The position numbers were made by a program, and so were the translations under genes. Positions 11,501-23,760 of a stretch of 64,000 bases of DNA are shown here, piece by piece (the first letter of the stretch is position 1; each line of letters opens with the position of its first letter). The stretch lies in the NCBI RefSeq assembly GCF_048771995.1, contig NC_133024.1, forward strand, positions 60,284,501 to 60,348,500, read 5' to 3'. The notes under the pieces were generated by a model, which was not told the origin of the DNA, did no database searches, and saw nothing but the letters and a program-made list of their open reading frames with translations. Source of the DNA: Taeniopygia guttata (lineage: Eukaryota; Chordata; Aves; Passeriformes; Estrildidae).

Positions 11501-14500
11501 AGCAAGAACAGTCAGTCTCAGTGAGGTACATAAAATAAAAATTTTACTTGACATTAGACTCATAGGCCCCCTAAGGTCAGATAGGGCCAGATCTGGGGCC
11601 TCTGAGGTACAGAGAACTCCTAGGAATGGTGAAGGGAGATCAAGAGAGATTAGAAAAGCATGCAGAAAATAGCCAAAGCCTGAACTAAACCCAAATGTGG
11701 GACTGAATTTAGTCTGGTCCCAAGTGCAGCAACATAGAGCTCAAAGCCCTCTCTGTTTTGTCAGCCTGTCAGGAAAATTGGGTTAAGCTCACATGTATTC
11801 AAATCCTTCTTCCAGAATTAAGAGAGACAGTTCTAGGAAGGCAGGTCTTGAGCAGTTTTTTCCCAGGCTGGCGGGAATGAGCTGGTATCATTCCAGCCTT
11901 GCTCCAAAACTCCCCAAGGGCACTGGCCAATAAACATCACACAGAGATCACAGAGAAGTAAAGGCTGTATTTTTTGAGATAATGTCCTTCAAATTTTATT
12001 TATTTGAAGCAACTTCAGATGGCAATAATTTAAGGCCTAAGTATGAGAAGCCAGGCCTAGGTTGTTCCCTGCTATCAGGTTCCATCACTTCATTTTTTTT
12101 ATACCACTGAGGCAAGAAATCTTTCTGTGCCTTTCCTTTACTTCTCCTCTTTCAGTATGTTTCTATAAGCTGTATCTTGGTTCCCACTACTACCAGTGAA
12201 CAGATTCCCAAATAAAAGATCCTGGAGAAGCTAAAGTTATAATTAGATGACAGAATTGTGTGGATCCACATAAAATGTCTGCTTAGGTGAAACAAATTTT
12301 TTCAGGAATTGTGGTTATATTACTTAAATGGGAGTATAGGCACTAATAATTGGTGTGACAGATTATAGTTAGTCTAAATTATTGTTTCTGTCTTCTACAT
12401 TTACTCATTATGTTTTTTCATGCTCTATCTATTTCTGCAAAATTTTTCCAGTAATTTTCTGAGCCTTTCTGGTTCAGGACCTTTTCTGGGAAGCTTTTTA
12501 TTTCCTAAGTCCACAGTATAAAGAAGATCTACCATGCATCTGTTTTTTAAATGTCACTGTAACTCCATCACGCAGAACACCTAAAAAGCTTCTGATGTGT
12601 TACTCTGGGAACACTTCATGCTTGCATAAAAGGCTTCCTTGGAGAATCTCACAAGCAAGGTTTAGCCTGACTGCAATTTTCTATTTTACTTTCACAATAT
12701 GCTCTCTCCCTTCTCTTGAAAATGTTTCCATTCTTTCTTCATTGTATACTACTTATGTGTCAACAATAGCAGATGATAAATTACTGGTTGATTGACTCAC
12801 AAGTAGAAAATCCAACACAGCACTACAATACCAAGATTATGTGACAGTCGACATTCTTGGACCAGCCATAAAAGCTAGCCTGAGCGTGCAATTGAATCAC
12901 ACCTTTAAAAATTAAATACAATGCTTCAGATTGAATGGTTTTCTGTGAAAGGAAGATTTCAGGATCTGTTCCACATATTCTCAAACTTGGCCTCCTGGAA
13001 AGGCAGACTTGAGTGAATAATCAGATTAGCAACATGAGTAAGGATGCAATAAGGTTTCCAGCTTCATTTTATAAGCACCTTTCCCCGAGAATATCTTGTC
13101 TCCCCCAAATCCTTAATCAAACCCTGAACAGCAGATCTCATCATTCTCATCTTTCCAACTTCCAGCCAGCCCCTACAATGTTTCTATATTCCTACTCCTC
13201 CATTCACTTTCATGTCCTTTCTGTTTTTCCTTTGTCTCCGTGTTTCAGCCCTCCCAGAGCCACCTGTATTTTCTCCAGTCCCCACTTAATTTACCCTACA
13301 CACTTCCTCAAGTTTGCTAGTTCCTGGATTTATGGAGAAGTGCCTATAAAGTCAATTACTCCAGTGATGCTGCTGGAGGTACCAGGCACTGGTAGGTGGT
13401 TTGGTTCCAGGCAGAGGGGGCCATATGTGAATTTTCCATCTTATACCCTGAGACATTACTAAGTGGTGACTCTAACATATCCAGACATCAACATCCATGA
13501 AGATCTGAAAAGCTTTATACTTGTGCATGTCAAACTTCCTGTCAAATTAGGTAGAAATTGGACAGTGAGTTCAATAAGTGTGAATTGTCAGAAACAGAAG
13601 CAGAGACTCAAGCTAAGCATATATAATTTTACTGTCAGGAAACTGGGGTAGAAGTAATGTAAAAGGGTTTATCTTTAAGATCACTGCTGTTCTGGTGAAA
13701 ATGATGAGCTGCTCTCAGTGGTGTGAAGGAATGAACATCAGATAAAAGTGAAAGCCAGTCATCTGCTCTGCTTCAAGTTCCAGAAGTAGTGCCATAATAG
13801 CAGTCACAAAACTATCAGTCATAAAATGCCATAAAGTAAAATCAGAAAATTATTAAGGTGAAAATCATTGCCTAGCAAATAAACCTGCCTGTTATCAATT
13901 TAGACCACATTAAAAAAAATCCTCTATATAGATATTTTACTATCTCTTTATAACATCACTGTTTTAAATACAGATTAGGCATATCAGACATTTGTTAGTA
14001 GTCTAGTCACCAAGTTTCCATGTCTACATGGTGTTGCTTGTTTGTTTTATTTTTCAGATATCTTGTATTATTTTTTATAGCTATGTCTGATGTGTATTAG
14101 AAAACATTTCTGCAAATGCAGGGCAGACAATTGGCTTTTACTTCTGCGAAGCTCATGTTGAAAGAAGAGTAAATCTTCTTCACATGGTTTCTCTGCCTGA
14201 AAAACTGCATGGAAATGGAGGAAGTAATGTATTGCAGGGGAGAAGCTATAAACTGTGAATGTGAGTTATATTAAGAGCTCACAGACTCCCATTAATCATT
14301 TAACCTCACACACTCTCCATAAAAGCTGGGAGCCTAAGGAGACCTGAGCACACCATCTTTTCAAGGTACATAATGCTATGACTTCACATGAATTAGCTCC
14401 AGGTATCTACCAAAGCAAGGGAGAATCAAGTCTCAAGGCAGCAACTTTCTTTCAGGTATAATGACAGAAAAGCACAAAGAAAAGTACTGAGCAGAAAATT

Positions 14501-16026
14501 TGTTCCAGTCTTCAACATCACCCTGGCTTTACTTTGGAAAGTCTGCTTTTTTCCTGGGGGTATGAATCAGGTACCTAGCAGTGACATTTATGGAAATTGT
14601 TTGTATGTGTTAGGATCAGAATATCCACCTGGAGGCTGGTAGCGCTGTTCAGAGTGGAGAATTGTGCATGCTGGGGATGTGTTTCCTCCTAAATGCATGC
14701 ATGTATTTCTCAGCTTTGTCATGGGAGCTGCAAGGAACTCCCATTTGTAGAAGTAGGAGCCTTGAGACAAAGCTAACAAGACAGGTAGTAGGGCAAGGTA
14801 CTGAGGGGAGAAAATGGCACAAATGTACCGAAATCATTACAGCAACTCTGGTTTATACTAGCTGAAAGTCTAACCTGGAGATGAACAACAGATTTAAACA
14901 GCACCAAAGGAGCAAAATTCTAACCTCAGCTAAATGAGGGATTAAATCTTTAGCCTCTTCGTGTTGCATGAATTTCAAAGAACTAATAGTTACCAGTATT
15001 CAATGCTATTGAAGCATAGTACATCTGCAGCTGTCAAAATGTTGATAGTTATAAAGCATGTAGTTAGGGAGATAAGAAAAGCTCCTTGTCCACATCTTCA
15101 TTTGGCTACTCAATACATTTAACTTCCAAAATGAAACACAGAATTATTTAAAATTAACTGACTGAAAATACAGAGTCTACTTTGCAGGGTATGTGACTGT
15201 TTGCTCTGTTGAGGATGAACAGAAGACGGCTCATAGAGGGAACTATTATATCCTTCTACTTCCTTTAAAGCAATATTAAGGAGCATCAGGTGCTGCTCAT
15301 AGCTGTGACAATACCTGACTACCCACTCTAAGCAGGCATTAAGGAGCCATAAGAGGCATTTACTGGCTCTCCATCTCCCAGGGCTGAGCAGCCACTGAGA
15401 TCCTTCATGAATTTTTCTTTCAGTAAGGCAAAGAAACTTCTGTGTGGCTGCCTGTGATGCTGCAAGCGGTGGCATTAGCCCTGCTTGTTACTATGGAGAT
15501 GCATTCTGTCATCCCACTGTAATAATTTCGACAATGACATTTTGTTGTTTTCTTATGAGCCTGCTGTTAGGAGAAAGCATTTTTTTGCCAGAGATTAAGA
15601 AGAGCTAAGAGCTGTTTGAGACTCCTGCTTGAACGTCACAGAGAAAAGGGCTGAATCACAGAGTGCAGAGGTGCTTCAGCAGTGATCTGCCTCCACTAGA
15701 ACTGAGCAGGACTGCGGTGAGCCTGAACTAGGAAATCCCTTACAGAAAGTGTGGATGCATTTTCAAGAGCCTACAACAGCACCCCCAGCATTAACCAAGG
15801 GCAAATTATCTGAACAGTTGTATGCACATTTAAAAAAATGTGTGCTATGTGAGGCACAAAATTCATCTTTTCATCATGTCCTATACATTTTTTAGCTTTT
15901 CTTGAACAAAAAAACCTGTGGGCTTCTGCCCAATTCTCACCACATGAATTTGGTCATCCTGAGGCCCTGTAATTAACTGTCCATTCTAATGTCCCAAGTT
16001 AGGAGTGATTCCATTAGCACTGTAGA
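11501..16026. other. Unique sequence, no gene called
   Basis: The longest frame is 149 residues at 13013-13462 on the plus strand. It is Ser/Pro/His/Phe-rich, reflecting a pyrimidine-rich stretch, and shows no domain or membrane pattern. A 118-residue minus frame (15119-15475) is also unremarkable. An RFX-like motif at 15487-15500 is listed separately. Confidence 0.5.
15487..15500. promoter_or_regulatory. Possible RFX X-box-like motif
   Basis: GTTACTATGGAGAT resembles the bipartite X-box bound by RFX factors (established consensus GTTRCC, short ATGG-type spacer, then an RAAC-type half). The first half has one mismatch and the second half is weak. There is no gene start nearby to support it, so chance is likely. 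Confidence 0.2.

Positions 16027-16099
<73 letters not shown>
16027..16099. repeat. (AAT)24 trinucleotide microsatellite
   Basis: An uninterrupted AAT/ATA array of about 73 bp. Its length and purity suggest an unstable, probably polymorphic locus. The poly-isoleucine and poly-leucine minus-strand frames across it are artefacts of the array. Confidence 0.98.
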
Positions 16100-17261
16100 T
16101 GAAGGGAATAAGAATAGAAATGTGTGTGCACAAGAGGAAAGAGCAGAGCAAAATGTAAAAGTATAGGAGTATGTTGATTACCATGGAGCTCATTATCTGC
16201 TGTTTCATGTGAACAAACTGAACTAAAGTTAAAGGTGACAAGTGGATAAAGAACAGGACTACAGCTTATCAAGCAAGGAAAATAAAAGTTGTGAAATTCA
16301 GGAATTTTGCCAAATATTTATAAAGGGTGAGTCAAAATCACATGGCAAGCAATCCAACACAGCATCCACTCCTAGAAGATACAAAAGACAATTCAAAAAC
16401 TCAAGATACATGTTGAGGCCACAGCTGCTGATGTCCTTTGTCCTCCCTGTTGCATACAAATAGTCAAAAACTGCTTGGGCACAGGTGTCTTGGTTTTCAT
16501 GGGTACAGAGGAAAGTGTGTGAATGAAACCTATGGAAGATTGAGAAGGAATGTGTGAAAGTGACTTGCTTAGGGATTTTTGTAAAAAATCACATTTTTTT
16601 TATTAATATCTCTTGCAGAATTCAGTTACAGTAGTTTCTTACATAGTCCACAGAGTAATATGAGTACAAAGGTCAGAAATGAGCTATAGGATTTTCTGAA
16701 TATTAGGATTCCTGAGATGGGTATGTAGTTATTTCATCTTTTTAATTTTTATTTTATTAGACTTAATAATGTAACTGAGGGAAAAAAAAAAAAAAAACAC
16801 CTAGAAGCTTTTCTTCAGTGTACTTCCTTTCTAGGATTTGAAAAGGAAATAAGAAGTTTAACTTTTTGCAGGTAAGGACCTACTGCTCTGAATTTATCTT
16901 AATTTTGTTAATTGGCTAGACAACTTCAAGGTACAGTTGCACGAATATTTGCCTGCTGGCAAATTTATTTGTTGTAGATCAACCCCAGCCTCTTCACAGC
17001 AGCATTGCATGGGGGTTGAGCTGTAGACAGGATCAGCAAAATGAGCCAAATAGCAAATAGCCAAAAAAACCCACTACCAACAATGAAAACACCAGATTTC
17101 TTATATTTTAATCTTTATTTGCCAGAATATTTATTGCCTTGGTTTCATTCAGAGCATTTAGGTCTTCAGCAAATCAGTATGGACAATGAAGGAGGCAGGA
17201 AAGAGAAGTGTGAGAAGGAACGATGGTGTCTTTTAAGGTCACAAAGGACAATTCTGCTTTT
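16100..17261. other. Unique sequence, nothing recognised
   Basis: AT-rich DNA containing the A16 run at 16782-16797. The plus frame at 17041-17394 (117 residues) runs into the LTR that begins at 17268 and has no domain. Confidence 0.5.
16782..16797. repeat. A16 homopolymer run
   Basis: Sixteen consecutive A after GGG. No retroelement body is recognised upstream of it. Confidence 0.9.
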
Positions 17262-17891
17262 CCTTACTGTCAGGGTCTGCTGGCAAATCCCCAACAGCGT
17301 GAAAGTCCTTTTCTCCCTAGCCCAGCTGCTGAAGAAAAGGTCTGGAATGTGTGAAGCCGAGTTTTCAAGGTTGTTTATTTTTTCTTATCTATAATAGTTT
17401 ATCTCTGACCTGCCGAGGTGCGTCTAGTACAGAAGCCATGGTAGTGTCCTTCAGCCCTGGGTGTCTCCCACATTATATACCCAAAATTGCATGTACCATG
17501 TTTACAGTTCCCATACCAATACCTAAAATCTATGTTGGACAGTGTGTCTCTATCCTTGACCAATAGAAAAGTGTCACTATCACACTGAGACATGGAGGAC
17601 AAGAAGAAGGAAGAAGAGGCTAGGGCATGCCCAGATTCCTCCATCTTGTACCCCTGAATTACATTCTAAAAAATCCAAAAATTCTACTTTTCCACCCTGT
17701 GTCAATTCCCCTATTACACTACTCAAGCCCTTTTGGATTGTAATTCCTCATATAAGGTTGGCAGCCTCTCCCATGGACTAAAATCAAAGCCACAGGTGTT
17801 TTTGACTTGCTGCCAAGGTCCCTGAGCCCCTTGCCAGGGTCTCAAGGCATCCAGGGCAGCCAAAGGGATGCTCTGGACTCTGACACCTTAC
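17262..17891. repeat. 6-bp target-site duplication flanking an LTR
   Basis: CCTTAC at 17262-17267 is repeated exactly at 17886-17891, directly abutting the two ends of the LTR at 17268-17885. A 6-bp duplication is typical of class II (ERVK/beta- and alpharetrovirus-like) integrases. ERVL elements usually give 5 bp and class I elements 4 bp. Confidence 0.9.
17268..17885 (-). mobile_element. Complete solo LTR, probably class II (ERVK-like), antisense
   Basis: This is a 618-bp element with canonical TG...CA ends and near-perfect terminal inverted repeats: TGTCAGGGTC at 17268 and GACTCTGACA ending at 17885. Read on the minus strand, it starts at 17885 with U3. It has a TATA-like GTATATAATG (plus-strand 17471-17480) and a polyadenylation signal AATAAA (plus-strand 17374-17379) about 95 bp downstream, which places U3, R and U5 in the right order. 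Both ends abut a perfect CCTTAC duplication, so both boundaries are certain. No internal proviral sequence remains. Its likely origin is recombination between the two LTRs of a provirus. The family is familiar to me from songbird genomes, but I cannot name it with certainty. Confidence 0.9.
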
Positions 17892-19973
17892 TACCTTTGA
17901 AGTAGAGTCATCCTGCTCAGCAGTCTCTGCCTTGCTTCTCTTTCCCCTTGGGCATGTCTTCAGTTATTAAGGGATGCTAGAGAAAATAAAGGAAAGGTCA
18001 GAGGGCCAGGAACAGCCAATATGGGAACCAATACAGGGTGGATTTGCTGCCCAGGGTCTACCGGGCACAGATAAGCTCCAAGCACTGCAGGCAGAAATCG
18101 AGCACAGCTGAGCTGCTCTGGAGAACAAGTGGTTAGACACTGCATTAGGGGCAACCTTAAACATGTCCTAAGTCCTGCCATAATGGAACTGCATTTGCCA
18201 TGGGACAAATCCAGTTGAGGTATTGTTTCCTGCAGTGGTCCTTCTTCACAGGGATATTACCCGGTGTAATAACCAGTGATCTTGACTTATCCTCATAGAG
18301 TTTGATGAACAGGGAGCAAATATTATATTCCTTCTGAATTTGACATATATCTTTGCAAAGCCTCAGAATGTCAAGGAGTCAAAGGGCAGCCTAAGAAACT
18401 GCATGTCCAGCAGCTCAGTAAGGCAAAACAGGGCTGTGCAAATTCTGCCTGTCTGGCATAGAACTGTCTTTGTTTTGTGTCTTTTATGACAGCCACCGCT
18501 TTTTCCTTAAAGTAATTGATTTTCTAAGTGATAGTCTGGTGTTGAAGGATTGCAGGGGGACTGGAATTATTTCCCTGTACAATCGCTGACAACTACGCAA
18601 GGACATTTTAACTGCTGCAAAGTGAAAGCAGACAGGCTGCAAGAAAGACTGCATGGCATGACAAAGGCCTGACTTTTGTTCTGCCTATCTTCTAGATGAC
18701 AATTAAGTCAAATTTATCTTCTCTGATTGCTGAAGCTCTCTAAAATTTATTGGTAGGCTAAAAGGTTTGGCCAGTTTCAGCTTTCTCTTTATATTTTAAG
18801 TATTCTCCTTTATAAAGGCAAATAGCTTTGTTTTGAAAAATTAAACATGACAGATTTAGAAACAGTGATTGAAGTACAGCTAAAACAAAGTGTGTTCCTT
18901 ACCCCGGGCTTTGCACACTCATTGTGACAATACAAAGTGTATGTTGTTTAGCTTCATATACAAACTCTAAAACTCCTTGGCAATTGGGATCAGCACCTTC
19001 TGGGAAAGAGCCCATGGACCTAAGCACTGACGTCAGCCACGGCATGACTGACCAGTCTCTTCTGCAGGTGAGAACACTGGGTCTATGTTAAGCAGTGCAG
19101 TGTGACCAAAGTCTTAATTCAGCACCTATCTTACATGAACTACAGCTTATATAAACACTGCCTGTGTGAGGACATGATCATACAAATATTTTAATTGTCC
19201 TTTAGCACCTTTCCTGAAAAGATTTTAAGTGGAGAATTTCCAGCATCTGTTCTGCTCTGGTTGTCTTAAGCATGGAAATTCTGATCATATACAAGATTCA
19301 AGAGGTGTGCCACTGTTATCTAAAACTGTGGAAATGATAATCCCCTATCCTTCTATAGAATTGTCTCACTTCAATCCAGTTTAGCTTTGAAGCTGTATTT
19401 CAGTAACTGCCTCACAAAGAGCCTTAAAATCACCCTGCACCTGGACGCAGCACTCTGATCACTGCTATTTCTGTCTGCTTCTTGAGCTCCATCAGTAACC
19501 TAATACCATCAAAATTTCCTCTTGAAGGAAATCCCTCCTTCCTTCCCATCATGTCCCACATAGCTGCTTCCTGTCAAACCATGATCTAATCTGAAATCTC
19601 CTACTTAACTGCAGTTTACAATGCTTTACAGAATTTCAAATGCATGAGATATATTGCTTGGTTTTTTTAAACTGAATTAAGGGCTAAGACAATATTTCAC
19701 AGGAAAAGTTTTCATTTAGAGTGTCTTGGTTATATCAGCAGCATCAAAGGTTTTACTGCTTAAAGTGGTTGCCAAGGCTTTACACTGGAAAATTAATTTT
19801 AGTGTAAATGAACTTTGGAAAACCCAGATGTCTGCTCTTAATGATTCTTGAAAGATTTTAATTTCCCACCATGCATCTTTACTCACACTTTGCATAAGCT
19901 CATTAACTTTCAGCCGAAATACAGAAATAGCTTCCTTCAGATTGTAGCTTCTGGTTTGTTGAAAACATGGGAA
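17892..19973. other. Unique sequence, no gene called
   Basis: Minus frames of 65-82 residues at 17960-18208 begin beside the LTR and show no domain. A perfect CRE octamer at 19028-19035 is listed separately. Confidence 0.5.
19028..19035. promoter_or_regulatory. Perfect CRE octamer (TGACGTCA)
   Basis: TGACGTCA is the full palindromic cAMP-response element bound by CREB/ATF factors. It retains its CpG in an otherwise CpG-poor stretch. Just upstream an ATG in good context (GCCCATGG, 19016) opens an 18-codon frame ending at CTGCAG|GTGAGA, a good splice donor. No TATA box or CpG island accompanies it. Functional status is unknown and chance is plausible. Confidence 0.3.
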
Positions 19974-19977
19974 TTTT

Positions 19978-20012
<35 letters not shown>
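19974..20012. repeat. T26 run followed by (GT)6
   Basis: Twenty-six T (19974-19999) run into GTGTGTGTGTGTG (20000-20012). The same T-run-then-GT architecture recurs at 58296-58366. Lys-rich minus frames here are artefacts. Confidence 0.95.
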
Positions 20013-20015
<3 letters not shown>

Positions 20016-20787
20016 TCTGTCACATAGATCACAATATTTTCTGTTATTATTATACCATTTGCATGGTTTGTAACTGAGCATGATTTTTCTGACTTCATCA
20101 CAGTCCCATTAGCTGCAGGAGCATACTTAGGCCTGGAAGAGACTGTACAACCAGCTAACACAAAACTGACCACACATTTTGGAGCTGTTCAGAGTGTGGT
20201 CCACTGCTGGACCTGTCCAGCTTTGTGACACTGTACTACTGGGAGTAATAACCTTAGTCCAGTAAAAACCTGCAGGAAAGCAGTGCTAACTGATGTCTGT
20301 AGGGATGGAGCACTTACCCCTAACCCCAGGTTACCAGAGAAGATTCTCATCTCCATTAAAGATTTCAGGTAAACTCTGAAGCTCCTGAGATTCACAGAGG
20401 AGCAAGTGCAACATTTGCATTCAGGTGTCATTCTGCCAGTGGGATGGATACTGATTTGATTTAGGACCATTTTCTCCCTATCCAGGACTGGAGCTCTGAG
20501 ATACTTGGGACTGGACCTGACAGCAGTGGTCTGCAGTGGAGGTGTCATCAGCCCTACCTTGCGCCTGTGTCATGCATGAAGTCTGGATCTAGGTCCTCCC
20601 TAGGGTTAAAGGTAACCTTGGCCATGACTTTTGCATGGGAGTTTATTCCCCAAAGAAAATGTGGTTTAGCCCTGCACAATTGGGGTGCACCGCACCAGCA
20701 GGGGCCTCCTGAAAGGCAGGGCAGGGCACCACCCCCTCCAGCTCTCACCTTGGGTGTGACTTTTCAGTGAGAGAGGCAAAAATTGCA
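20013..20787. other. Unique sequence, locally GC-richer
   Basis: The segment 20550-20760 is richer in G and C than its surroundings and opens overlapping frames on both strands (64-67 residues). These show no domain, and there is no CpG island. Nothing is called. Confidence 0.4.
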
Positions 20788-20827
20788 CTGGGCAAGACTC
20801 CTTGAGGCTGGGCAAGACTCCTTCAGG
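20788..20827. repeat. 20-bp tandem duplication
   Basis: CTGGGCAAGACTCCTTGAGG at 20788-20807 is followed immediately by a second copy at 20808-20827 that differs by one base (G to C). Confidence 0.9.
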
Positions 20828-23479
20828 TTGTTCTCAGTTTGTTTTGATCTGAGCTTAGGTCTTGCTCCCTCTACCCTTCAGTTTAGGGAAATCTACCTCT
20901 TATGAAGCAGAAAATACTTTGGAAACTCAGATGTGGAAAATCTGCAGGAAATTCCTCACCTGAAAGAGACAGTCCTCACCGGAAAGGTCTTAACACAGTG
21001 GATGTAATTTTTAGAGAAGAATCCCGACACTTTGCTGTTCTGTGAGGTGTATTCTGCAGCCAACACCTGTTGCAGGCAATTGGATATGCCTCTAGACACC
21101 AACATTTGAACAGGAAAAGGTAACTGCACAGCATGTTTTTATTCAAATATGAACAACGGAGGAGAGAGCAAGAGCCTGTTAACAGAAAACATGGCCCTCT
21201 CCATCTTGCTACTCACACCCTCTTTGTGTTTTTCTAAGAATAACCCTGTCTCTCTCCATAGTGGTTTGGGGTTTTTTTGTAAAGAAGAGATTCTGCAGGC
21301 TTCAAAAGTGACTCTGTGGACCAATGTTTTGAAACTTAATAGTTTTTCAAAATATTTGAATATTCAGCATTGCAATTCTGCCAAAAAAAAGCAGATTAAC
21401 ATTGCTCAGCATAATTAATATTGTTTATTTGCTACAGCAGATCTTTGATCACTTCAATAAATCTTTTAATGAAATTTTAAATGTGGATTTCATGAAAATT
21501 TGTAAAATTGCTAATGCAGTTCTTAGAAGCCCAGCAATAAAAATCTTCCAGAAAAAAATCAGGCAAATTTTTTTTCTTTTATATTTTGTTTTGATTTTCA
21601 TGAAAATATTTGTGAAGTTACAGCTTTTACCTTTTAATTGAAGATTCCAGATTGTTTTCCAATCCTCTTTTTCCCTTTGATCATTTCACAGTTAATTAAG
21701 TTCCCATGTCCTGAGATATGTAGTAAAGTCTGCAGATGACTTATACAGATTTCTAGATAGGTAAAATGAATCTCAAGGGAGCAATAACTTTCCCAAAGTG
21801 ACAAAACAAGGTCAGAGTAAAGCAGCAGCAGTGTGATGGCTTGTCTCTGTGGAGAAAATTGTCACAGTAGTTGTTTGAAAGATTAATCTTTGTCACAAAT
21901 GATTGTCACGCAAATTAATGTAGAGCAGAAAGAATTAATCAGAAATCTGCTCCTTATGACAAGAATTGTCACTCATGTGCCTCAAAATGAACTCCTTGCA
22001 AAGCAAAATCCGTAAAACTGAGTCCGGGGAACACAACATAACATTAATTATTGGCACTTTAGTGGCATCTTCGTGTCAAACTTTGTGCTGACAATCTGGG
22101 AGGAGGGGCATGGCATCTGTGGGAAAATTTGTGAGCAAAAATCTTCTTAAACCAGGAAAAACTGCTCTGTTAGCTCCAAAGCCCACTTTGTCATGCCTCT
22201 GGCTGATGCAAGAGTATTTGGTTAGATTGAACCAGATCATAGAAGAGAAGTGTTTAATCCTCAAAGCATAAGCAAGAGAGATACCTGGCTTTCCTGGAGT
22301 AAGAGTTAAAAGTTTCAAAACTCCCTCATATGTCATAAAGCCACTTTGAGCTATGGTTCTTGAACAATTCACTTCTAGTGAGTTAAAAAGACCAAATAAC
22401 CAACTGGTACTCCCTCCCTGAGGAAGCTCACAGAAAAGTGTCTGACATGAGAATTAAAGCTTCAAAATCTAGATCCTATCCACTTTCAAGTAAAAATCAG
22501 CATATCTTACTCTGCCTCTCCCTGTTACCTGGCACTTTGCCTCTAGGAGTCTCCCTTGCAGGCAGTGCCTTACAGACTTCTTTTGCAAAGAGCAGCAGAC
22601 AGATTTTTGCAAGTCTCTTCAGTATTATACCATCTTTGAGTATTTCCCATTTCCAGCCTGAATTTCCAGGTCCCCCTTTTGCCTCTTTCTTCTTTGGCTA
22701 ACAAAGTCTCTTTAGATGATCTTACCCCATTGATATTTATGGTGGCTGACCATATAGAGTGTAAGTGGCTGTTTTGTGTCATGCTCCAGGTATAATCCTT
22801 ATTGATTTACTGTTCTCATCTGTCCCTGTACTGGAAACATCATTCCTGATATGCACACAATTGCATCAACCTTTGTGTGGCTGAATCATGTTGATGACTC
22901 ATGGCCATACTGTGAATGATTATTTCCAGTCTGGGCTTTCTCCTTTCCTCACATTAGCACAGTTCAGCCTCCAGCTTACAGCAAATCCTTTCATTAGTGT
23001 CTATGTGCCTGACCTAGCACCTCGGGATGTTACATTTAATCTGATTTTTATTGCTTCATTGCTCAAGATTATCAGCTGTCTCCTATATGGCAGTCTAATC
23101 TTCCTCCCTATTAACATCCTCTCCCAGATTTGTGCCATTAATTATTATCATTATTTATTTTTGTGCTCTTAGTGTGAACAATTGACATAATGGCTGATCA
23201 TGATCACATTTCACTCAGAACCAGCCTTTTGCTGGCTTCATCTTTCTTCAGTGTTAGTTGTTACCTACTCTGGAGCCATATTTTTTTCTAAAAGTAAATG
23301 TAATAATTTCCCATGTCTTTGCCTTAAGCACTAATAATTTGTCCTTGGAATGTATGTGAGCCTTAGCAGAAGGTCAATTTGGTTTATTTATCACATTCCT
23401 TCATTTGAACATAGTCCAATATATCACAGAAAGATACCAAGTTCATCTGACAAAATCTATTACTGTCAATTCAGGTTGT
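20828..23479. other. Unique AT-rich sequence, possibly containing more decayed CR1
   Basis: No gene is recognised. The part adjoining 23480 may be further reverse-transcriptase-derived sequence of the ancient CR1 listed next, but it is too diverged to read. Frames at 21149-21418, 22076-22372 and 22888-23172 (89-98 residues) show no domain. Confidence 0.4.
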
Positions 23480-23760
23480 ATTGTATCACATTTTCTGCTT
23501 ATCTCAAATTTGCTAAGTGGTCTTTCTTTGAAATTCATTCCAATATCTTGCACACAGTGGAAATATGGCTAATAGTCCTGTAACTTCATGGGTCCTTCTC
23601 TTTTCAAAACACAAGTACCATGTCTGCCAATTTCTAATGCTAATGCACTAGCCAGAGATTAATAAGATCATTTTGGAAAGCTTTGCTGCAGGACTTGCAA
23701 TTTCGCAATCTAGTACTTCATGATTAACCTGTTCCAAAAGTTTCAGTACACTGAACTTAA
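23480..23760 (-). mobile_element. Ancient decayed CR1-like LINE, reverse-transcriptase remnant
   Basis: The minus-strand translation of about 23634 down to 23558 reads K-LADMVLVF-x-KEKDP-x-SYRTIS, where x marks stop codons. This fits the conserved start of the CR1 reverse-transcriptase domain, in which a WKKANVTPIF segment is followed by K(K)EDP.NYRPVSL. The stop just before K-L is TAG where Trp (TGG) is expected. Several stops and probable indels show the copy is long dead. The part beyond this core (23480-23760) is placed by extension only. It is a separate copy from the CR1 3' end at 24172, because for one minus-strand element the 3' end would lie at lower coordinates. The family name is by motif recognition. 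Confidence 0.6.

Noticed and set aside
13013..13462. 149-residue plus-strand frame
   Set aside because: Ser/Pro/His/Phe-rich composition mirrors a pyrimidine-rich stretch. There is no domain and no sign of codon-level structure.
15119..15475. 118-residue minus-strand frame next to the X-box-like motif
   Set aside because: Tempting as a gene with an RFX promoter, but the protein shows no domain and the motif is imperfect.
15973..16272. Poly-isoleucine and poly-leucine minus frames resembling a membrane segment
   Set aside because: Translation of the (AAT)24 microsatellite.
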